A stretch of DNA of 64,000 bases, taken from contig OZ020486.1 of the NCBI GenBank assembly GCA_963971405.1, positions 19,925,419 to 19,989,418 of the forward strand, given 5' to 3'. Made by a program: the position numbers and the translations under genes. Below, one piece after another: positions 13,001 to 21,684 of the stretch (positions within the stretch are counted from its first letter, which is position 1; each line of letters opens with the position of its first letter). Origin of the DNA: Psococerastis gibbosa. Taxonomy: Eukaryota; Arthropoda; Insecta; Psocodea; Psocidae. The notes under the pieces were generated by a model. The model was not told the DNA's origin, did not search any database, and saw nothing but the letters and a program-made list of their open reading frames with translations.

Positions 13001-16000
13001 ACCCAACTGCGGTCTCTCTCAGCGACGTGCAGCCTCCTTTTTGTAAGTAAACTCATCGGATTTAAACTGAACTAAATTATAGTGAGACATACTCTTAACT
13101 TGGCAGTGAGGAAGGTTTCCATTCCAAAACTGTAGTGGTATACTGGCCATTGTTCGGAGGGAATGCAAACTGCTTTAAGTTGAGTGTTCCCTAATTAGTT
13201 AAGTTCACCTATCATAAAATGAAAATTGTGAGGACCCTCTCTACTGTCTGAATTTTCTGTTGGAAAGCTACAATGCGTCGATGCGTCGAATGGAAATTAG
13301 TAGGGAAGATAAAAATGTGCCCATCCTCTCCAATTCTTCAAAAATAATCCTGGCGCTTCCGGTACTGTAGCTTTGTTGAGAAGAAGCTTGCTCTAGCCAT
13401 GTTAGCTTCTGCACTTTTGGAGATAGAAAACAAGGACTCCGTTAATCACTGCAGCTATTGAAGAGATTATCCGGACCCATAGTCGCGCGATAATGCGTGT
13501 ATGTGGCCTGAAAACTCAAAGCTGCCCATTTGAAGCCTAACTTGAATGTCTGCTATCTTCATAAGGTTAAAAGTTAATTGCATCTTAATTTTCACAAAAT
13601 ACTTCATTTCATATCTTTGCTGGATAACTCCTAAGACGTTTTTTTTTTACTGATTTATCGTATTAAAACATGCCAAAGAACTCGATAGAGTACCTGATTC
13701 TAACTTCTAACCATGCTGAGAGTGTCTCCTATCTGATGTATTTTCTAAAATTTCAGCTTGTGGCATCTGCCCATTCACAGCTGAATCTGCTGGAGACCTA
13801 ACTGCTCACAAACTGAATCATGTAGATCGGCCAGGCTCCATCTTTAAATGTACTTTCTGCCCATTTTACGTTCCAAGCAAGATGTAAGCACCCCTTGTTT
13901 GCTTCTCAAGCATGCTTATTGGTGTTATGCAGTGCATGATTATTCTCCGGTCTTCAGCTAACACTGTTGAGCTCTTGTGACATGTGTGTTCTTTGTTAAA
14001 TTGTTTTAATTTTTTTTTAATTTTCGGGCGCTAATAAGCCTCTACTGAACAATGTCAATGGGCCCAAACCTTTGGCTGATATTTCCTATGCTCTGTTAAG
14101 TATTTCAAAACCATTATTATCGCAACGCGTTGCGAGTGGCATGTGTGACCTGCATGGGCGAAATAAACTGTAATAGTTTTAAAATGAGTTATCAAGCATT
14201 TTTCGCGTCACAATTTTCATTAGCATAATTACTATAGCAGTCGTTTCTATACAGGTAAAGTGCTCTAAGAACGTCCGTCGTCTCCTAAACATACCAAGTT
14301 TCTAAATATTTGGACTTATTGACAACTAATAATGGACCCTTTCACTACCTTCCTTTACATCCGAGTTTCAATTGCCTTGTGTTTCCAACTATTAGCCTGT
14401 GTATGTTGATTGTTGATAGCCTATTGACTCCTGATAATGTCTAAGAACCTTATTCGTAGTTGTGTTGCATGGGATAATATGCATGACCTAGGTATTTCCA
14501 AGCTTGCATAAAAATTATTTCTCAAAACGACTCCAACGATTTCTTTTAAATTTATCAATATAATGTAGTCAACGATTAATGTTAACAAAATCCAATAGGT
14601 CGCGCTACAAACGTAAAAAAAAGGAAACATACCATGTATGATTTAGGCATGACTATTATAAGAAACTGTTTTATTCACTTTATCGTGTTTCTTCTAGGTT
14701 GTTTCAGGTGCGAAAATGCAAATTTGCTAAGAAAGCTTGTAGGTACCCATTATGATTTATGTCTTCATAATACCATTTTCGTATCTATGCAGTTGTGGTA
14801 CAATTAATTTATTAATTTAATAAAAAATACCGTTGCACTCATTTGCTTACAAAATATTTGAAAATATCTGCTTTAAGCTGACTGAATGAAATTCAATTCC
14901 AGTATTCGTCGATTTAGGTTCCACCCTTCCACGCATTTCTTTGTCTTTTTAATGTCTAAGATTTTAATTTTTTATTTTTTTGAAAAGATTATTCGGACAC
15001 AAACAATGCAATGAATGTATCCGAATAACCTAGGTAATACCTGTGTTGAGTTACGACAGCTCACCGATCGCATGATGTGTAGAGACTCGTACAAGTACGA
15101 ACAAGCTACGACTATGCCATCGAAGTCCTTTTATTTTATTTTTATTCCATTTAAAACAAACTTAAAAATTATTTTTAGAACTTCGTTACCTAACTCCTTA
15201 CTAAAATACTATTCATTCGTGATGGCGCATGAATTGCAAGCTTTCAATTAACTCATACCTTTGATATTTTGTTGCTATGCTTTCTTTAGGTGGAAGGTTG
15301 CCAAGGTTGGGGGTTAATTTATTTCCACTTAACATTCAAAGCAAGATAAATGAATGAAGCATATATTATGACCTTAATTAACATTATTGAATTGACTAGT
15401 ATTAATATTTTTTAATTGCAGTGCTGTACTAGAACATATGGACATACATTGGACAGAAACAGGTGGAGACCTCTCTGCACTCAAATGTGACAATTTCGAG
15501 CCAGAAGAATGTGTTAAAGGGGTAAGAACAAGCTATTGAACACATTATTAAAATTTAAGGGTAAAACATTAGACATTTGTTGTCCCTTAACTGTAACTTA
15601 ACTTATCTACTACCTACACTGTGAAATAAGTCATACCAAAAAGTAGCATATATCTTGTTGGGACTTGGGCTTTACATTCCCTTGAGCGTATTGTCCCACT
15701 TCGATTTTCGGGCAGAAGCAGAATTGTTTGCAAGACATGTGGGGTGTCGCTGTCGTAAGCAAAAATATTAAACTCGACAGTGTGCTGGACTCATCGAAAA
15801 GATGCTCCTGAATTAGACTTCTCTAAAACTGTTTTATCGGTATTTAAATTCATTAGTTATGGGATGGTCCCCACAAAACTTCCGACGGTTAAAATCCTCA
15901 TGCCTTAGATATTGCAAAATATATTTCACACGTAGTGGGAGTTTTACAATACTGTAAATACTTCAATAACTGCATCCTGTATCAAATCATATTTTATGTA

Positions 16001-18592
16001 TTATAGGCTATATCTAGTATTTAATTTATTTATTGTTTTATAAAGAAATCTATCATGTAGCAGAATTTAAGGCAATTTGCATTTAGCCTACGCTTACGTA
16101 AAATTAAATTAGTTGTCAATTTATTGTTCCAGGATGCTGAGACCACTAAACGGTACACCTGCCGAGAATGTCCCTACATCAGTAACAGCAAGAATCAATT
16201 CCTGTATCATAAACAATTTCACAGACCTCGTGACACTCCCTTTAAGTGCATGTACTGCACCTACAACGTCTCACGAAGACATTTGCTGCACCAACACCTC
16301 CGCGTTCATAACACTTACAAAACTTCTGACTCACCGATGGAAACTGATGCTTCTGAGGACTCCAGTGACGTTCCAATAGTCTGGATCAACCGTGGTGGTT
16401 CTCTTTTAAAAATGTATAGATGTCGCTGGTGTAACCATGTAGGCCTACGCTTGGAGAACATTCTAGAACATGAAAAAATTCACCAAAACTCTAAGCTTCC
16501 GTGTCCTAACTGTGATTTAACCTTGGAGAGTCCTAGCGAATTGTCAGCGCATATCAAAACGCACCTTGCTTATTCAGAAGATTCAGTCACCGCTGACAAT
16601 GAAGTAAAAGTTGAAGGTATTCCCCCTAATTCTGCTCTGGCCGAACCTGAGGTGTTGATCAAAGTCGAGGAAGCTGAAAGGGAGGCTTGTTCAGCAGAAA
16701 GCTCGTACTATCAATCTTGTAATGTTTTGGACGAGTTTTCTGATATGGATGATGCTAGTTCGAAACTTGTTCATTTCTGTCATAAATGCCCTGCTCGTTT
16801 TTTACATCAAAAAGAACTGGGCATACATTCCAAATTTCACTTGATTCGTCTTCCTTTCAAGTGCGAATATTGCTCGTATACTGCGCGACAAAGGCCTCAT
16901 CTACTGGCACACTTTAGGGTCCACAATCAAGAATACCAAGAGCGAACAGCTGCTTTAATTGACACTTACATGATCTCAGCGGATTATCAGCGGCCTAAGA
17001 CTGCAATGGTTATGAAAGAGTCAAACCTTATTGATGGCCCTGTGTGGACCGTCATATCATCTGAAAATATGATTGGTTCGTCAGATAAAAAGAATAGTAA
17101 GCCGAAAGCTAAACACGCTTGCCATCGCTGTCCCGCCAAGTTCTTTAAATCAGTTGCCCTACAATACCACCTGACCCTTCATGGAGGCTCACATCAACAC
17201 AAGTGCAAGTATTGTGACTATACAGTTAAAACTTATGGTAACTTAATCAAACATCAACTGGTTCACGAGACAGGGGAAGTGAAGAATAGTGCACCTTCGC
17301 CGATTTACGAATTCAAGTCTGATACAGATGATGGTTCGCAGAGTCCTTCAAAAAAGCCTGACGCACAGTTCGGCACGTTAATGCACGGCTCGCCTGATTT
17401 TATTTACCCGACATACGTAAAAAATGGAAAGCTTCGTGAAAAGAGATACAAATGCCCCAAGTGCCCATCTGCCTTCGAGAAAAGAGACCAGTATCGAGTT
17501 CATTTGTCTTTGCATGGATCCAGGCAGAGATACAAATGTGAGAAGTGTGACTACTCTGTAAAGTATTACGCTAACTATATTCAGCACATGAAGAAACACC
17601 AGCACAATGAGCAAGCCCACGAGTCTCTACAGCAAGATTCTAAGGAAATAAAATTGGATGCGTTTGGTGAGTTGTTCCCGTTCCCAGCCGTGCAACTCAC
17701 AATGATTGAGAAACAAACGTTACTGCTAGATAATAGACGCAAATTGTTTAAAGCTGAAGACAGTAAGCAGTATTTTTGTGAATGTTGTCCGTACATGTCT
17801 CTTCGGAAGGATTGGCTGGATAACCACGAACGACGTCATTTTCAACTCTCTGGCGTTAAGTATGCATTTGAATGCGCTCACTGCGATTACTCGACATCAC
17901 AGGAAAATTTTATCCTAGAACACTCCAAGATTCATTTTAGGCCAATTTATCGGCACTTTCCGGAAGCCTTCCTCAAAGCCGAAATGATGGAAATTTGGTC
18001 AATGGATGAAGCTTTGCCTGACACTACGATGGCCATTTTTCAAGACTTAGGGGAAGGCAAGGATGAGAGGTTTCAGCCACTCATTCCTAATGAAGATGAT
18101 ATTAACGGGAAAGAATTGGAAGAAGAACAGAAATTGTACATAGACCCTAGCAAATTTGAGCCCTTGATGGATGACGAGCTTATCTCGGAAGATTTGGACG
18201 CAGAAGTGGAGCCTGCCAGCAACCTTACTGCCCCTGAGGAGCTGGTTCAAGGTGAAGTCGATGGAGAGGATCTCATAGAAATGGTACAAGTGAAAATTGA
18301 GTCTAACAGACCTAAAGTGAAGAGACTGAGGGGTAAAAATTGGCGCTGCAAAAAATGTCCGCATGCGTTTGGCAAAAGGGACCAATTCATGAGACATATA
18401 TCCCTACATGGCTCCCTGCAAAGATACAGCTGTGATATCTGTGATTACTCCGTCAAATTTTATACCAATTATGTTCAGCATATGCGTATGCACCAAAGTC
18501 ATGAACCCGACAGGCTTGTTCTAATTAAGCAGTACGTTGCTAGTCCTGACGGTGGTAGATTGCAAGAGGATGATCCATCTACCTGTCAGTAA
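129..18592 (+). CDS. Giant multi-C2H2 zinc-finger protein (9 exons; 5' end may lie outside window)
   Basis: Nine exons joined at GT-AG sites (129-1046, 8024-9301, 9584-9700, 11319-11578, 12073-12163, 12928-13042, 13757-13883, 15422-15521, 16133-18592) give 5,466 bp in one frame: 1,821 residues plus stop. About 28 C-x2-C...H-x3-5-H fingers are visible: six in exon 1, four or five in exon 2, three spread over the short exons, fourteen in the last exon. Long acidic linkers separate groups of fingers. The family logic (arrays of C2H2 fingers) says nuclear, sequence-specific DNA binding, probably transcriptional control; the target is unknown. Three fingers are interrupted by introns. An ATG lies exactly at the first exon boundary after an acceptor, so it may be the start or an internal Met. 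The layout (many fingers, acidic spacers) recalls REST/charlatan-type proteins, but this is only a resemblance and I assign no orthologue. The gene is tail-to-tail with kismet. Confidence 0.88.
1047..1474 (+). other. Start of 7-kb first visible intron, no recognised content
   Basis: AT-rich intronic DNA between the exon 1 donor and the first dispersed repeat. I see no ORF, hairpin or repeat match here. Confidence 0.5.
1475..2150 (-). repeat. Dispersed repeat family A, copy 1
   Basis: It begins with TGCTTTCCAATTTAT and carries the family's internal landmarks: a run of gtctgtctgt, 'gggcaaactac' and 'tagtttgcttctgggggt'. The orientation is opposite to the best-preserved copy at 51506-52225, and the far end is truncated near 2150. 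Any ORF inside is a chance product of the repeat. Confidence 0.8.
2198..2319. mobile_element. Hairpin MITE, family B copy 1 (PIF/Harbinger-like)
   Basis: A 122-bp element made of two arms of about 49 bp (three mismatches) around a loop of about 24 bp. The ends read GGCGGCTATTCCACCGAC and its complement. Flanking tta at 2195-2197 and 2320-2322 is a 3-bp TTA target duplication, the size and sequence typical of PIF/Harbinger elements. Related ends occur at 10421, 49546 and 61833. Confidence 0.85.
2907..3122. mobile_element. Inverted-repeat element with tRNA-like sequence in its loop
   Basis: Arms of about 52 bp at 2907-2961 and 3070-3122 are near-perfect inverse copies (gcagtattatatggtata in the left arm). 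The loop contains tRNA-like DNA at about 2965-3020 with a perfect B box (ggttcgaatcc). Either a SINE inserted into a MITE, or the hairpin captured it. Confidence 0.75.
2965..3050 (+). repeat. tRNA-derived SINE, family D copy 1 (head plus short tail)
   Basis: An A-box-like segment (ggttaagacgacgcc) is followed by a perfect 5-bp anticodon stem ACGCC/GGCGT around a 7-nt loop, then ggttcgaatcc. The tail agtttttct...cctctaa is shared with the copy at 3278. Confidence 0.7.
3278..3390 (+). repeat. tRNA-derived SINE, family D copy 2 (tRNA-shaped head 3278-3350)
   Basis: The 73-nt head folds like a tRNA: acceptor stem GGGCTTG/CAAGCCC (7 of 7 pairs), D arm GTC...GAC, a defective anticodon arm, and T arm GTGGG/CCCGC with loop TTCGCAT. 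Position 33 is not U and the anticodon stem has a mismatch, so a working tRNA is unlikely. The tail agtttttctgtatcctct matches the neighbouring copy. Confidence 0.7.
3554..3870. other. GC-rich island in intron, origin unknown
   Basis: About 300 bp clearly richer in GC than its surroundings. It is open on the minus strand for 91 codons, but the translation resembles nothing I recognise. It could be a transposon fragment. Confidence 0.35.
4065..4275 (+). pseudogene. Tc1-type transposase C-terminal fragment
   Basis: The sequence encodes MHDNNPKHTSKVVQEYLEQ, the second catalytic Asp region of Tc1 transposases. A frame change follows, then PDLNPIENLWE, the third acidic catalytic region. No terminal repeats are left, so this is a dead remnant. 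Confidence 0.85.
4743..5554 (+). repeat. Dispersed repeat family A, copy 2
   Basis: The ends TGCTTTCTAATTTAT and ATAAATTGGAAAGCA mirror those of the copy at 51506-52225, and the whole body aligns with it. The similarity also runs about 25 bp left of the terminal repeat (tttactcgaaca), so the true left border may lie further out. Confidence 0.82.
5728..7348 (+). mobile_element. Tc1-family DNA transposon with IR/DR termini
   Basis: A 1,621-bp element flanked by TA. The outer ends are CAACCCAACCACATTGAAG and its complement. A 16-bp motif CATTGAAGTTCGTCCA occurs four times: 5739-5754, 5941-5956, then inverted at 7125-7140 and 7322-7337. That is two binding-site-like repeats per end, about 200 bp apart, the IR/DR plan of some Tc1-like elements. 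It encloses a broken transposase gene. Confidence 0.93.
6085..7106 (+). pseudogene. Tc1-type transposase, inactivated
   Basis: The coding sequence starts at ATG 6085 (MGRGRHLTEDLSE). Next come a helix-turn-helix region (ADRDLTALRRLISNNRRK), the catalytic-domain segments VEWSEESRFQIW and IFQQDGATYHT, and the C-terminal FENVWGAMKKRVQ. In-frame stops near 6161 and 6645 and frame changes near 6395 and 6897 break it. The first catalytic acid reads Glu where Asp is usual. It could not make a working enzyme as it stands. Confidence 0.9.
7355..7530 (-). repeat. SINE-like dispersed repeat, family G copy 1
   Basis: It shares 'aatcgcatacaaacaat', 'acctgtgttgagttacgac' and 'gagactcgcacaagt' with copies at 14985, 20525 and 58930. 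Read on the minus strand it has an A-box-like start (atggcatagtggtagc). It directly abuts the Tc1 element. Confidence 0.7.
7531..8023 (+). other. End of first intron, no recognised content
   Basis: AT-rich intronic DNA leading to the pyrimidine-rich acceptor tgattttctacag at 8011-8023. An ORF running into exon 2 from 7919 is intron read-through. Confidence 0.5.
8024..9301 (+). CDS. Zinc-finger gene, exon 2 (fingers 7-11)
   Basis: Residues 307-732. It contains HKCKFC...HEKRVH, LECDLC...HEKRH, a C2HC-like unit TRCQHC...HLKAC, FKCPHC...HIVGH, and the first half of FECSLCSYRSNWRWDITK, which is completed in the next exon. Long acidic, phosphorylatable linkers fill the middle. The donor gtaaat follows AAG at 9301. 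Confidence 0.87.
9584..9700 (+). CDS. Zinc-finger gene, exon 3
   Basis: The acceptor is aatttttag and the donor gtaagt. The 39 residues begin HIRLKSARD, supplying the first His of the finger begun in exon 2. No second His follows at normal spacing, so that finger is degenerate. The rest is a basic/tyrosine-rich linker (RRNYSKYNKYLTMMK). Confidence 0.85.
10165..10275. repeat. Imperfect hairpin
   Basis: 'tagtactgtttgccaagc' and downstream 'ggctggacgaacagtact' form long imperfect inverse arms around a short AT loop in the intron. Probably a decayed small MITE. Confidence 0.5.
10421..10860. mobile_element. MITE, family B copy 2 (PIF/Harbinger-like)
   Basis: A 440-bp element with ends GGCGGGTATTCCATATACGT and its near-perfect complement. 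Long arms include 'tatgaaattgaaggac'. Flanking taa at 10418-10420 and 10861-10863 is a TAA duplication (TWA type). The interior also contains partial inverted copies of its own end. Confidence 0.88.
10873..11240. repeat. Long imperfect inverted repeat, family H copy 1
   Basis: The two halves mirror each other. The core arms are ATGTGGCCGTGGCTAACACC at 11001 and GGTGTTAGTGACGGCTACAT ending at 11128, and weaker complementarity runs outward (tttctcatgaaa, gagtcataaa). Relatives lie at 57640, 59160 and 60375. Confidence 0.68.
11319..11578 (+). CDS. Zinc-finger gene, exon 4 (first half of finger 12)
   Basis: The acceptor is tttacttag and the donor gtgagg. About 87 residues form a Ser/Pro/Gln-rich linker (RPPPPLQAANRES) ending in LWKCKKCLYR, the two cysteines of a finger whose histidines are in exon 5. 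The last codon is split after two bases. Confidence 0.85.
11579..12072 (+). other. Intron, no recognised content
   Basis: AT-rich intron of 494 bp ending in ttcttttgtag. I see no repeat, hairpin or coding similarity. Confidence 0.5.
12073..12163 (+). CDS. Zinc-finger gene, exon 5 (second half of finger 12)
   Basis: Continues as NSDKEKVLTHVKSHY, giving the two histidines that complete the finger started in exon 4. A basic/acidic linker follows to donor gtaagt. Its 91 bp restore phase 0, which supports both boundaries. Confidence 0.85.
12164..12927 (+). other. Intron, no recognised content
   Basis: AT-rich DNA of 764 bp ending in ttctcttcag. I recognise nothing in it. Confidence 0.5.
12928..13042 (+). 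CDS. Zinc-finger gene, exon 6 (linker)
   Basis: Encodes an acidic linker (EYLNVNGVLESAAENEE) without fingers. It ends one base into a codon before gtaagt. Support comes from the phase match with exon 7, which begins with the rest of a Ser codon followed by CGIC. Confidence 0.8.
13043..13756 (+). other. Intron, no recognised content
   Basis: 714 bp ending in aaaatttcag. I see no repeat family or ORF of note. Confidence 0.5.
13757..13883 (+). CDS. Zinc-finger gene, exon 7 (finger 13 and half of 14)
   Basis: SCGICPFTAESAG...HKLNH forms a complete finger. FKCTFCPFYVPSK then starts the next one. The donor gtaagc lies two bases into the following codon. Confidence 0.85.
14510..14645 (-). repeat. 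Dispersed repeat family A, fragment
   Basis: 'attatttctcaaaacgac' through 'taggtcgcgc' aligns with the central part of the copy at 1475-2150. Only about 130 bp remain. Confidence 0.65.
14985..15130 (-). repeat. SINE-like repeat, family G copy 2
   Basis: Shares 'acctgtgttgagttacgac', 'cgatcgcatgatgtgtag' and 'actatgccatcgaagt' with the other family G copies. The 'cttcagtcgc' segment found in copies 1 and 3 is missing. Confidence 0.68.
15422..15521 (+). CDS. Zinc-finger gene, exon 8 (second half of finger 14)
   Basis: The acceptor is ttttaattgcag. AVLEHMDIHW supplies the histidines of the finger begun in exon 7. It ends ECVKG in phase 0 before gtaaga. Confidence 0.84.
15522..16132 (+). other. 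Last intron of zinc-finger gene, no recognised content
   Basis: 611 bp of AT-rich DNA ending in ttattgttccag. Nothing recognised. Confidence 0.5.
16133..18592 (+). CDS. Zinc-finger gene, terminal exon (fingers 15-28)
   Basis: 819 residues in one exon, with stop TAA at 18590-18592. Fourteen fingers mostly come in pairs: a 'CP..F' finger followed by a 'CDYS/CSYT' finger. Examples are YKCPKC...HLSLH with YKCEKC...HMKKH, and WRCKKC...HISLH with YSCDIC...HMRMH, which look like copies of one two-finger module. Acidic linkers (for example DLDAEVEP) separate the pairs. IKVEE and VKIES segments in the linkers resemble SUMO-acceptor motifs (inference). Confidence 0.92.
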   Translation, partial: DAETTKRYTCRECPYISNSKNQFLYHKQFHRPRDTPFKCMYCTYNVSRRHLLHQHLRVHNTYKTSDSPMETDASEDSSDVPIVWINRGGSLLKMYRCRWCNHVGLRLENILEHEKIHQNSKLPCPNCDLTLESPSELSAHIKTHLAYSEDSVTADNEVKVEGIPPNSALAEPEVLIKVEEAEREACSAESSYYQSCNVLDEFSDMDDASSKLVHFCHKCPARFLHQKELGIHSKFHLIRLPFKCEYCSYTARQRPHLLAHFRVHNQEYQERTAALIDTYMISADYQRPKTAMVMKESNLIDGPVWTVISSENMIGSSDKKNSKPKAKHACHRCPAKFFKSVALQYHLTLHGGSHQHKCKYCDYTVKTYGNLIKHQLVHETGEVKNSAPSPIYEFKSDTDDGSQSPSKKPDAQFGTLMHGSPDFIYPTYVKNGKLREKRYKCPKCPSAFEKRDQYRVHLSLHGSRQRYKCEKCDYSVKYYANYIQHMKKHQHNEQAHESLQQDSKEIKLDAFGELFPFPAVQLTMIEKQTLLLDNRRKLFKAEDSKQYFCECCPYMSLRKDWLDNHERRHFQLSGVKYAFECAHCDYSTSQENFILEHSKIHFRPIYRHFPEAFLKAEMMEIWSMDEALPDTTMAIFQDLGEGKDERFQPLIPNEDDINGKELEEEQKLYIDPSKFEPLMDDELISEDLDAEVEPASNLTAPEELVQGEVDGEDLIEMVQVKIESNRPKVKRLRGKNWRCKKCPHAFGKRDQFMRHISLHGSLQRYSCDICDYSVKFYTNYVQHMRMHQSHEPDRLVLIKQYVASPDGGRLQEDDPSTCQ

Positions 18593-19038
18593 GGGCACTG
18601 CACCTAACAAAAATGATGCTGGCGGGACAAGCTGGACATTTTATTCAATTGTGACAAGTCTCAAAAGAAGGCAAAACGCAAGCTTAACTATTTAATAATA
18701 CTGTTTATGGGAACATTTGACTGTTGTGACCACTGAATTTAAATTGCCCGTTAACACCTATTTATTTGGTGTTTAAAGTACAGGTATGAAGTTATTGCAA
18801 AATCAAAATTTAAACAGTACCTACCCACCCATATCATAAATTAGGTAGGCCAATTGTATCTAACCAATTTTGAATTATATTAGTTAGCCAAATTCTACTT
18901 GTTCATGTGTTAACTTATTTTTTTACTTTATCATTGATTTGCCTATTATGGTATAGTATAAGGCGTGTTAATGTCGGTCACTAGTCGCATTTAAGTCTAA
19001 TTCATAAATGTAAAATTACTTTCCAGTTAAATTCATGT

Positions 19039-19044
19039 ATTAAA
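19039..19044 (+). terminator. Candidate poly(A) signal of zinc-finger gene (ATTAAA)
   Basis: The only close match to a poly(A) signal I found in the 500 bp after the stop codon is this ATTAAA. Weak evidence. Confidence 0.3.
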
Positions 19045-19087
19045 TTTATCTATTGAACCGAGTTTGTTCCTTTGAGATATTCTACAG

Positions 19088-19233
19088 TGGGCCTACTATT
19101 CCGTTTAGTATTAACATATTCCAGGGGGTTAAAAATGTAAACAGAATAATTTTAAATAGCCCTTTCCATTGAAAAATTATCATACATTTTTAATCCCAGG
19201 TTCAGTTTAAAAATTATCACCAAAGTAGGCCCA
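19088..19233. mobile_element. Small palindromic MITE, family C copy 1
   Basis: The ends tgggcctact...agtaggccca are inverted. The interior ttaaaaatgtaaaca matches the family. It is flanked by cag on the left and ctg on the right. The most diverged of four copies. Confidence 0.68.
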
Positions 19234-19940
19234 CTGAAGTGTAATTCGCTATGTAGGTCAAAGCTTGTTCCTCCTGGGCTAACACCTGATTGTTTATGTG
19301 TGCGGACGTGCGATACCGTACACAAAACTGCCTCAGTTTCTTTATGCTACCTACATCATACATCTCAAACGTTTGAAAATTGAACTGTTGATAATTACAT
19401 GAGATCGCCGATTGAACCTAGTTATGATGTAACTCGGCCCCTATATTACCAGTTGATTTAATGAAATTTTTAATATAAAATTTGGTCAGTTTATGTTTCC
19501 CGTTGCATAGTTGGTAGCAGGCGCGGACTGGCAATCGGGCATTTTCCTGGCTACGTCAGTGGCCAGCAGAATGTTCCACCCGGAAAAAGTCAGAATATTT
19601 TGTAAAGAAAATTTATAAACAGACGCAGCCTATATTACACAAATTTACGACTAAAAGTAAACTTGTATGTTGGTCGTAACATGCCAGTTTTACTTTGAAA
19701 AAATATACGTACGGATAAGAATAATTCAGAATTATCTGTTGACTATTGACTTTTATGTCATATTTACTGTTCACATTTCTTTTCCTGTGTTAAATGAAAA
19801 TAATGATTTAGATTTATTTTTCGGTACCCACTAACTACTGAGGCCTCAGCTTCAGGCCCAACGTTGTGTACCTCAATATGGGCAATCAAATACCTTCAGG
19901 ATGAAGTCTGTAGCTTACCGATGGTCAAGTTCCCGACCAG

Positions 19941-20082
19941 CGGCCCGATCATGGCGATTATAATACCCTGGTATTAAAAATGTAAACAAGATAATTTTAC
20001 AATGGAAAGTGCTATTCAAAATTGGTTTGTTTACCGTTTTAACCCCAGGAGTAAGTTAATACCAATCGCCATAATCGGCCCA
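19941..20082. mobile_element. Small palindromic MITE, family C copy 2
   Basis: Ends CGGCCCGATCATGGCGATT and complement, 142 bp, flanked by CAG at 19938-19940 and 20083-20085. The interior carries 'taataccctggtattaaaaa' and 'gtttgtttacc'. Confidence 0.85.
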
Positions 20083-20234
20083 CAGCTAAATGACAAGGCT
20101 ATGCAGGAGTAATTTTTTTTTTTCATGATCCTACGGAGTGTTCTTATAGAGACAGCTTCACAAATAGCCTCCCTCCACATTCAGAGATTTCCTTCAAACG
20201 TTGCTCGCATATGCAGAAGAATTAAGGACTTCAG

Positions 20235-20379
20235 CGGCCCGATCATGGCGATTTTAATACCGGGGTTAATATAATACCCTGGTATTAAAAATGTAAACAA
20301 TATAATTTTTAGTAAAAATTGGTTTGTTTACATTTTTAACCCCAGGAGCAAGTTAATACCAAACGGCATAGTAGGCCCA
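20235..20379. mobile_element. Small palindromic MITE, family C copy 3
   Basis: Same ends and interior as copy 2, only 150 bp away. It is flanked by CAG at 20232-20234 and 20380-20382. Confidence 0.85.
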
Positions 20380-20524
20380 CAGGTGCCTCTGGAGATGGTA
20401 GTTTTTCATTTTCACGGAACAGCCTGATATTTGACTGCATTGGTGAAGGTGGTAGAAGTAGCTGCAGCCCAGTTCTTCATAGATGCGCTGGTTTGGTGAA
20501 GATCCGTTTTTTTTTGTTTTTTTA

Positions 20525-20685
20525 AATTAAAAGATCAATCGCATACAAACAATATAATTAATGTATCCGATTGACTTCTTCAGTCGCCTCTGTAGGTTAG
20601 TACCCGTGTTGAGTTACGACATGTCACCGATCGCATGGCGTGTAAAGACTCGCACAAGTGCATGTATGAGGACGATCTACTTCCT
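20525..20685 (-). repeat. SINE-like repeat, family G copy 3
   Basis: 'aatcgcatacaaacaat', 'cttcagtcgcctctgtagg' and 'gtgttgagttacgac' match the other copies. It diverges after 'actcgcacaagt'. Confidence 0.68.
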
Positions 20686-20774
20686 TGTCGCTGGTACAGG
20701 AATTGATGCTCAGGTTCAGGCCAACAGTGACTACCCTACTCCTCACAAAAGGTATCTCCATTTTTTCTAAGTTG

Positions 20775-20905
20775 GCGCGTTTTGATGTTGATGTGGTCTA
20801 GCTAATGAAACACTGGAGCACATACTCCTGCAGTGCTCGGCCCCATGCACACTACGGGATCAGGTTGGACACAAGGAGGGCGCCAAACATGTGGGCACTA
20901 GCGTA
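20775..20905 (+). pseudogene. LINE C-terminal fragment
   Basis: Encodes ETLEHILLQCSAP, the His/Cys motif found at the end of many non-LTR retrotransposon ORF2 proteins. No flanking ORF2 sequence is visible. Confidence 0.6.
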
Positions 20906-21139
20906 AAGGGCATTTCTGAGACATCAGGCAGTCGGCATCACCTGAGCTGGAAGCCCTATACTAAGAAGTAAGTTTTGATGTTTAGCACGTGAAGACGTAA
21001 GTGAACAGCCATCGCCTTCTACATAATAGGCCTGGAGACGCTCAATGTCACCAAGTTCAATTGAAAATGTTCAATTCCATCGTTACGTAAGCACGCCAGT
21101 TATTCTCGTTTTATGTTTATTTGAAGCAAAGAATAAGCG

Positions 21140-21684
21140 AATTTTTACTCGAAAGGCTTTTATTTTTGTAAACACCTTATACCAACAGATGGTAGGTAGT
21201 TATTAACACAAATTTACAATTTTCCTCATCATCAATCCAGCCAATATTTACCATGTATTGGTTTTCATCACCACTAATTACAAGCGTACAAAAGAAATAA
21301 GTCTTATACAATAATTACTTTTGTCCAGGCTCGCTTTGAGGCGAGTTCCCCTTCTCTCCACATCAGCGAGCACAAATGACAATAATGTAAAGTACATTGC
21401 ATCCCACTACATTGACAGCTAGAAGGTAGACCAAACACTTGAGTACTATCATACCATTACTATTTACACAACTATTACACATCGGGTGAGAAACAATAGA
21501 ACTTAAAATTATTCAAAATCAGATTCATTAAAACACCTTCAGCCCACATTACAACATCGACATTTAATAATACGTCGAATAGAATACCTTCGTTTCAAGT
21601 AAAATAAGTAAAAAAGCTATCACAGAATACACATAGAAATAAAAATAAATTAAGTAAAAAATAAAAAAATAGCAATGAAATAGT
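21140..21684 (-). other. kis: kismet 3' UTR with poly(A) signal at 21159-21164
   Basis: Runs from the stop codon (21685-21687) to just past an AATAAA on the minus strand at 21159-21164. The UTR length is inferred; no transcript evidence. Confidence 0.6.
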
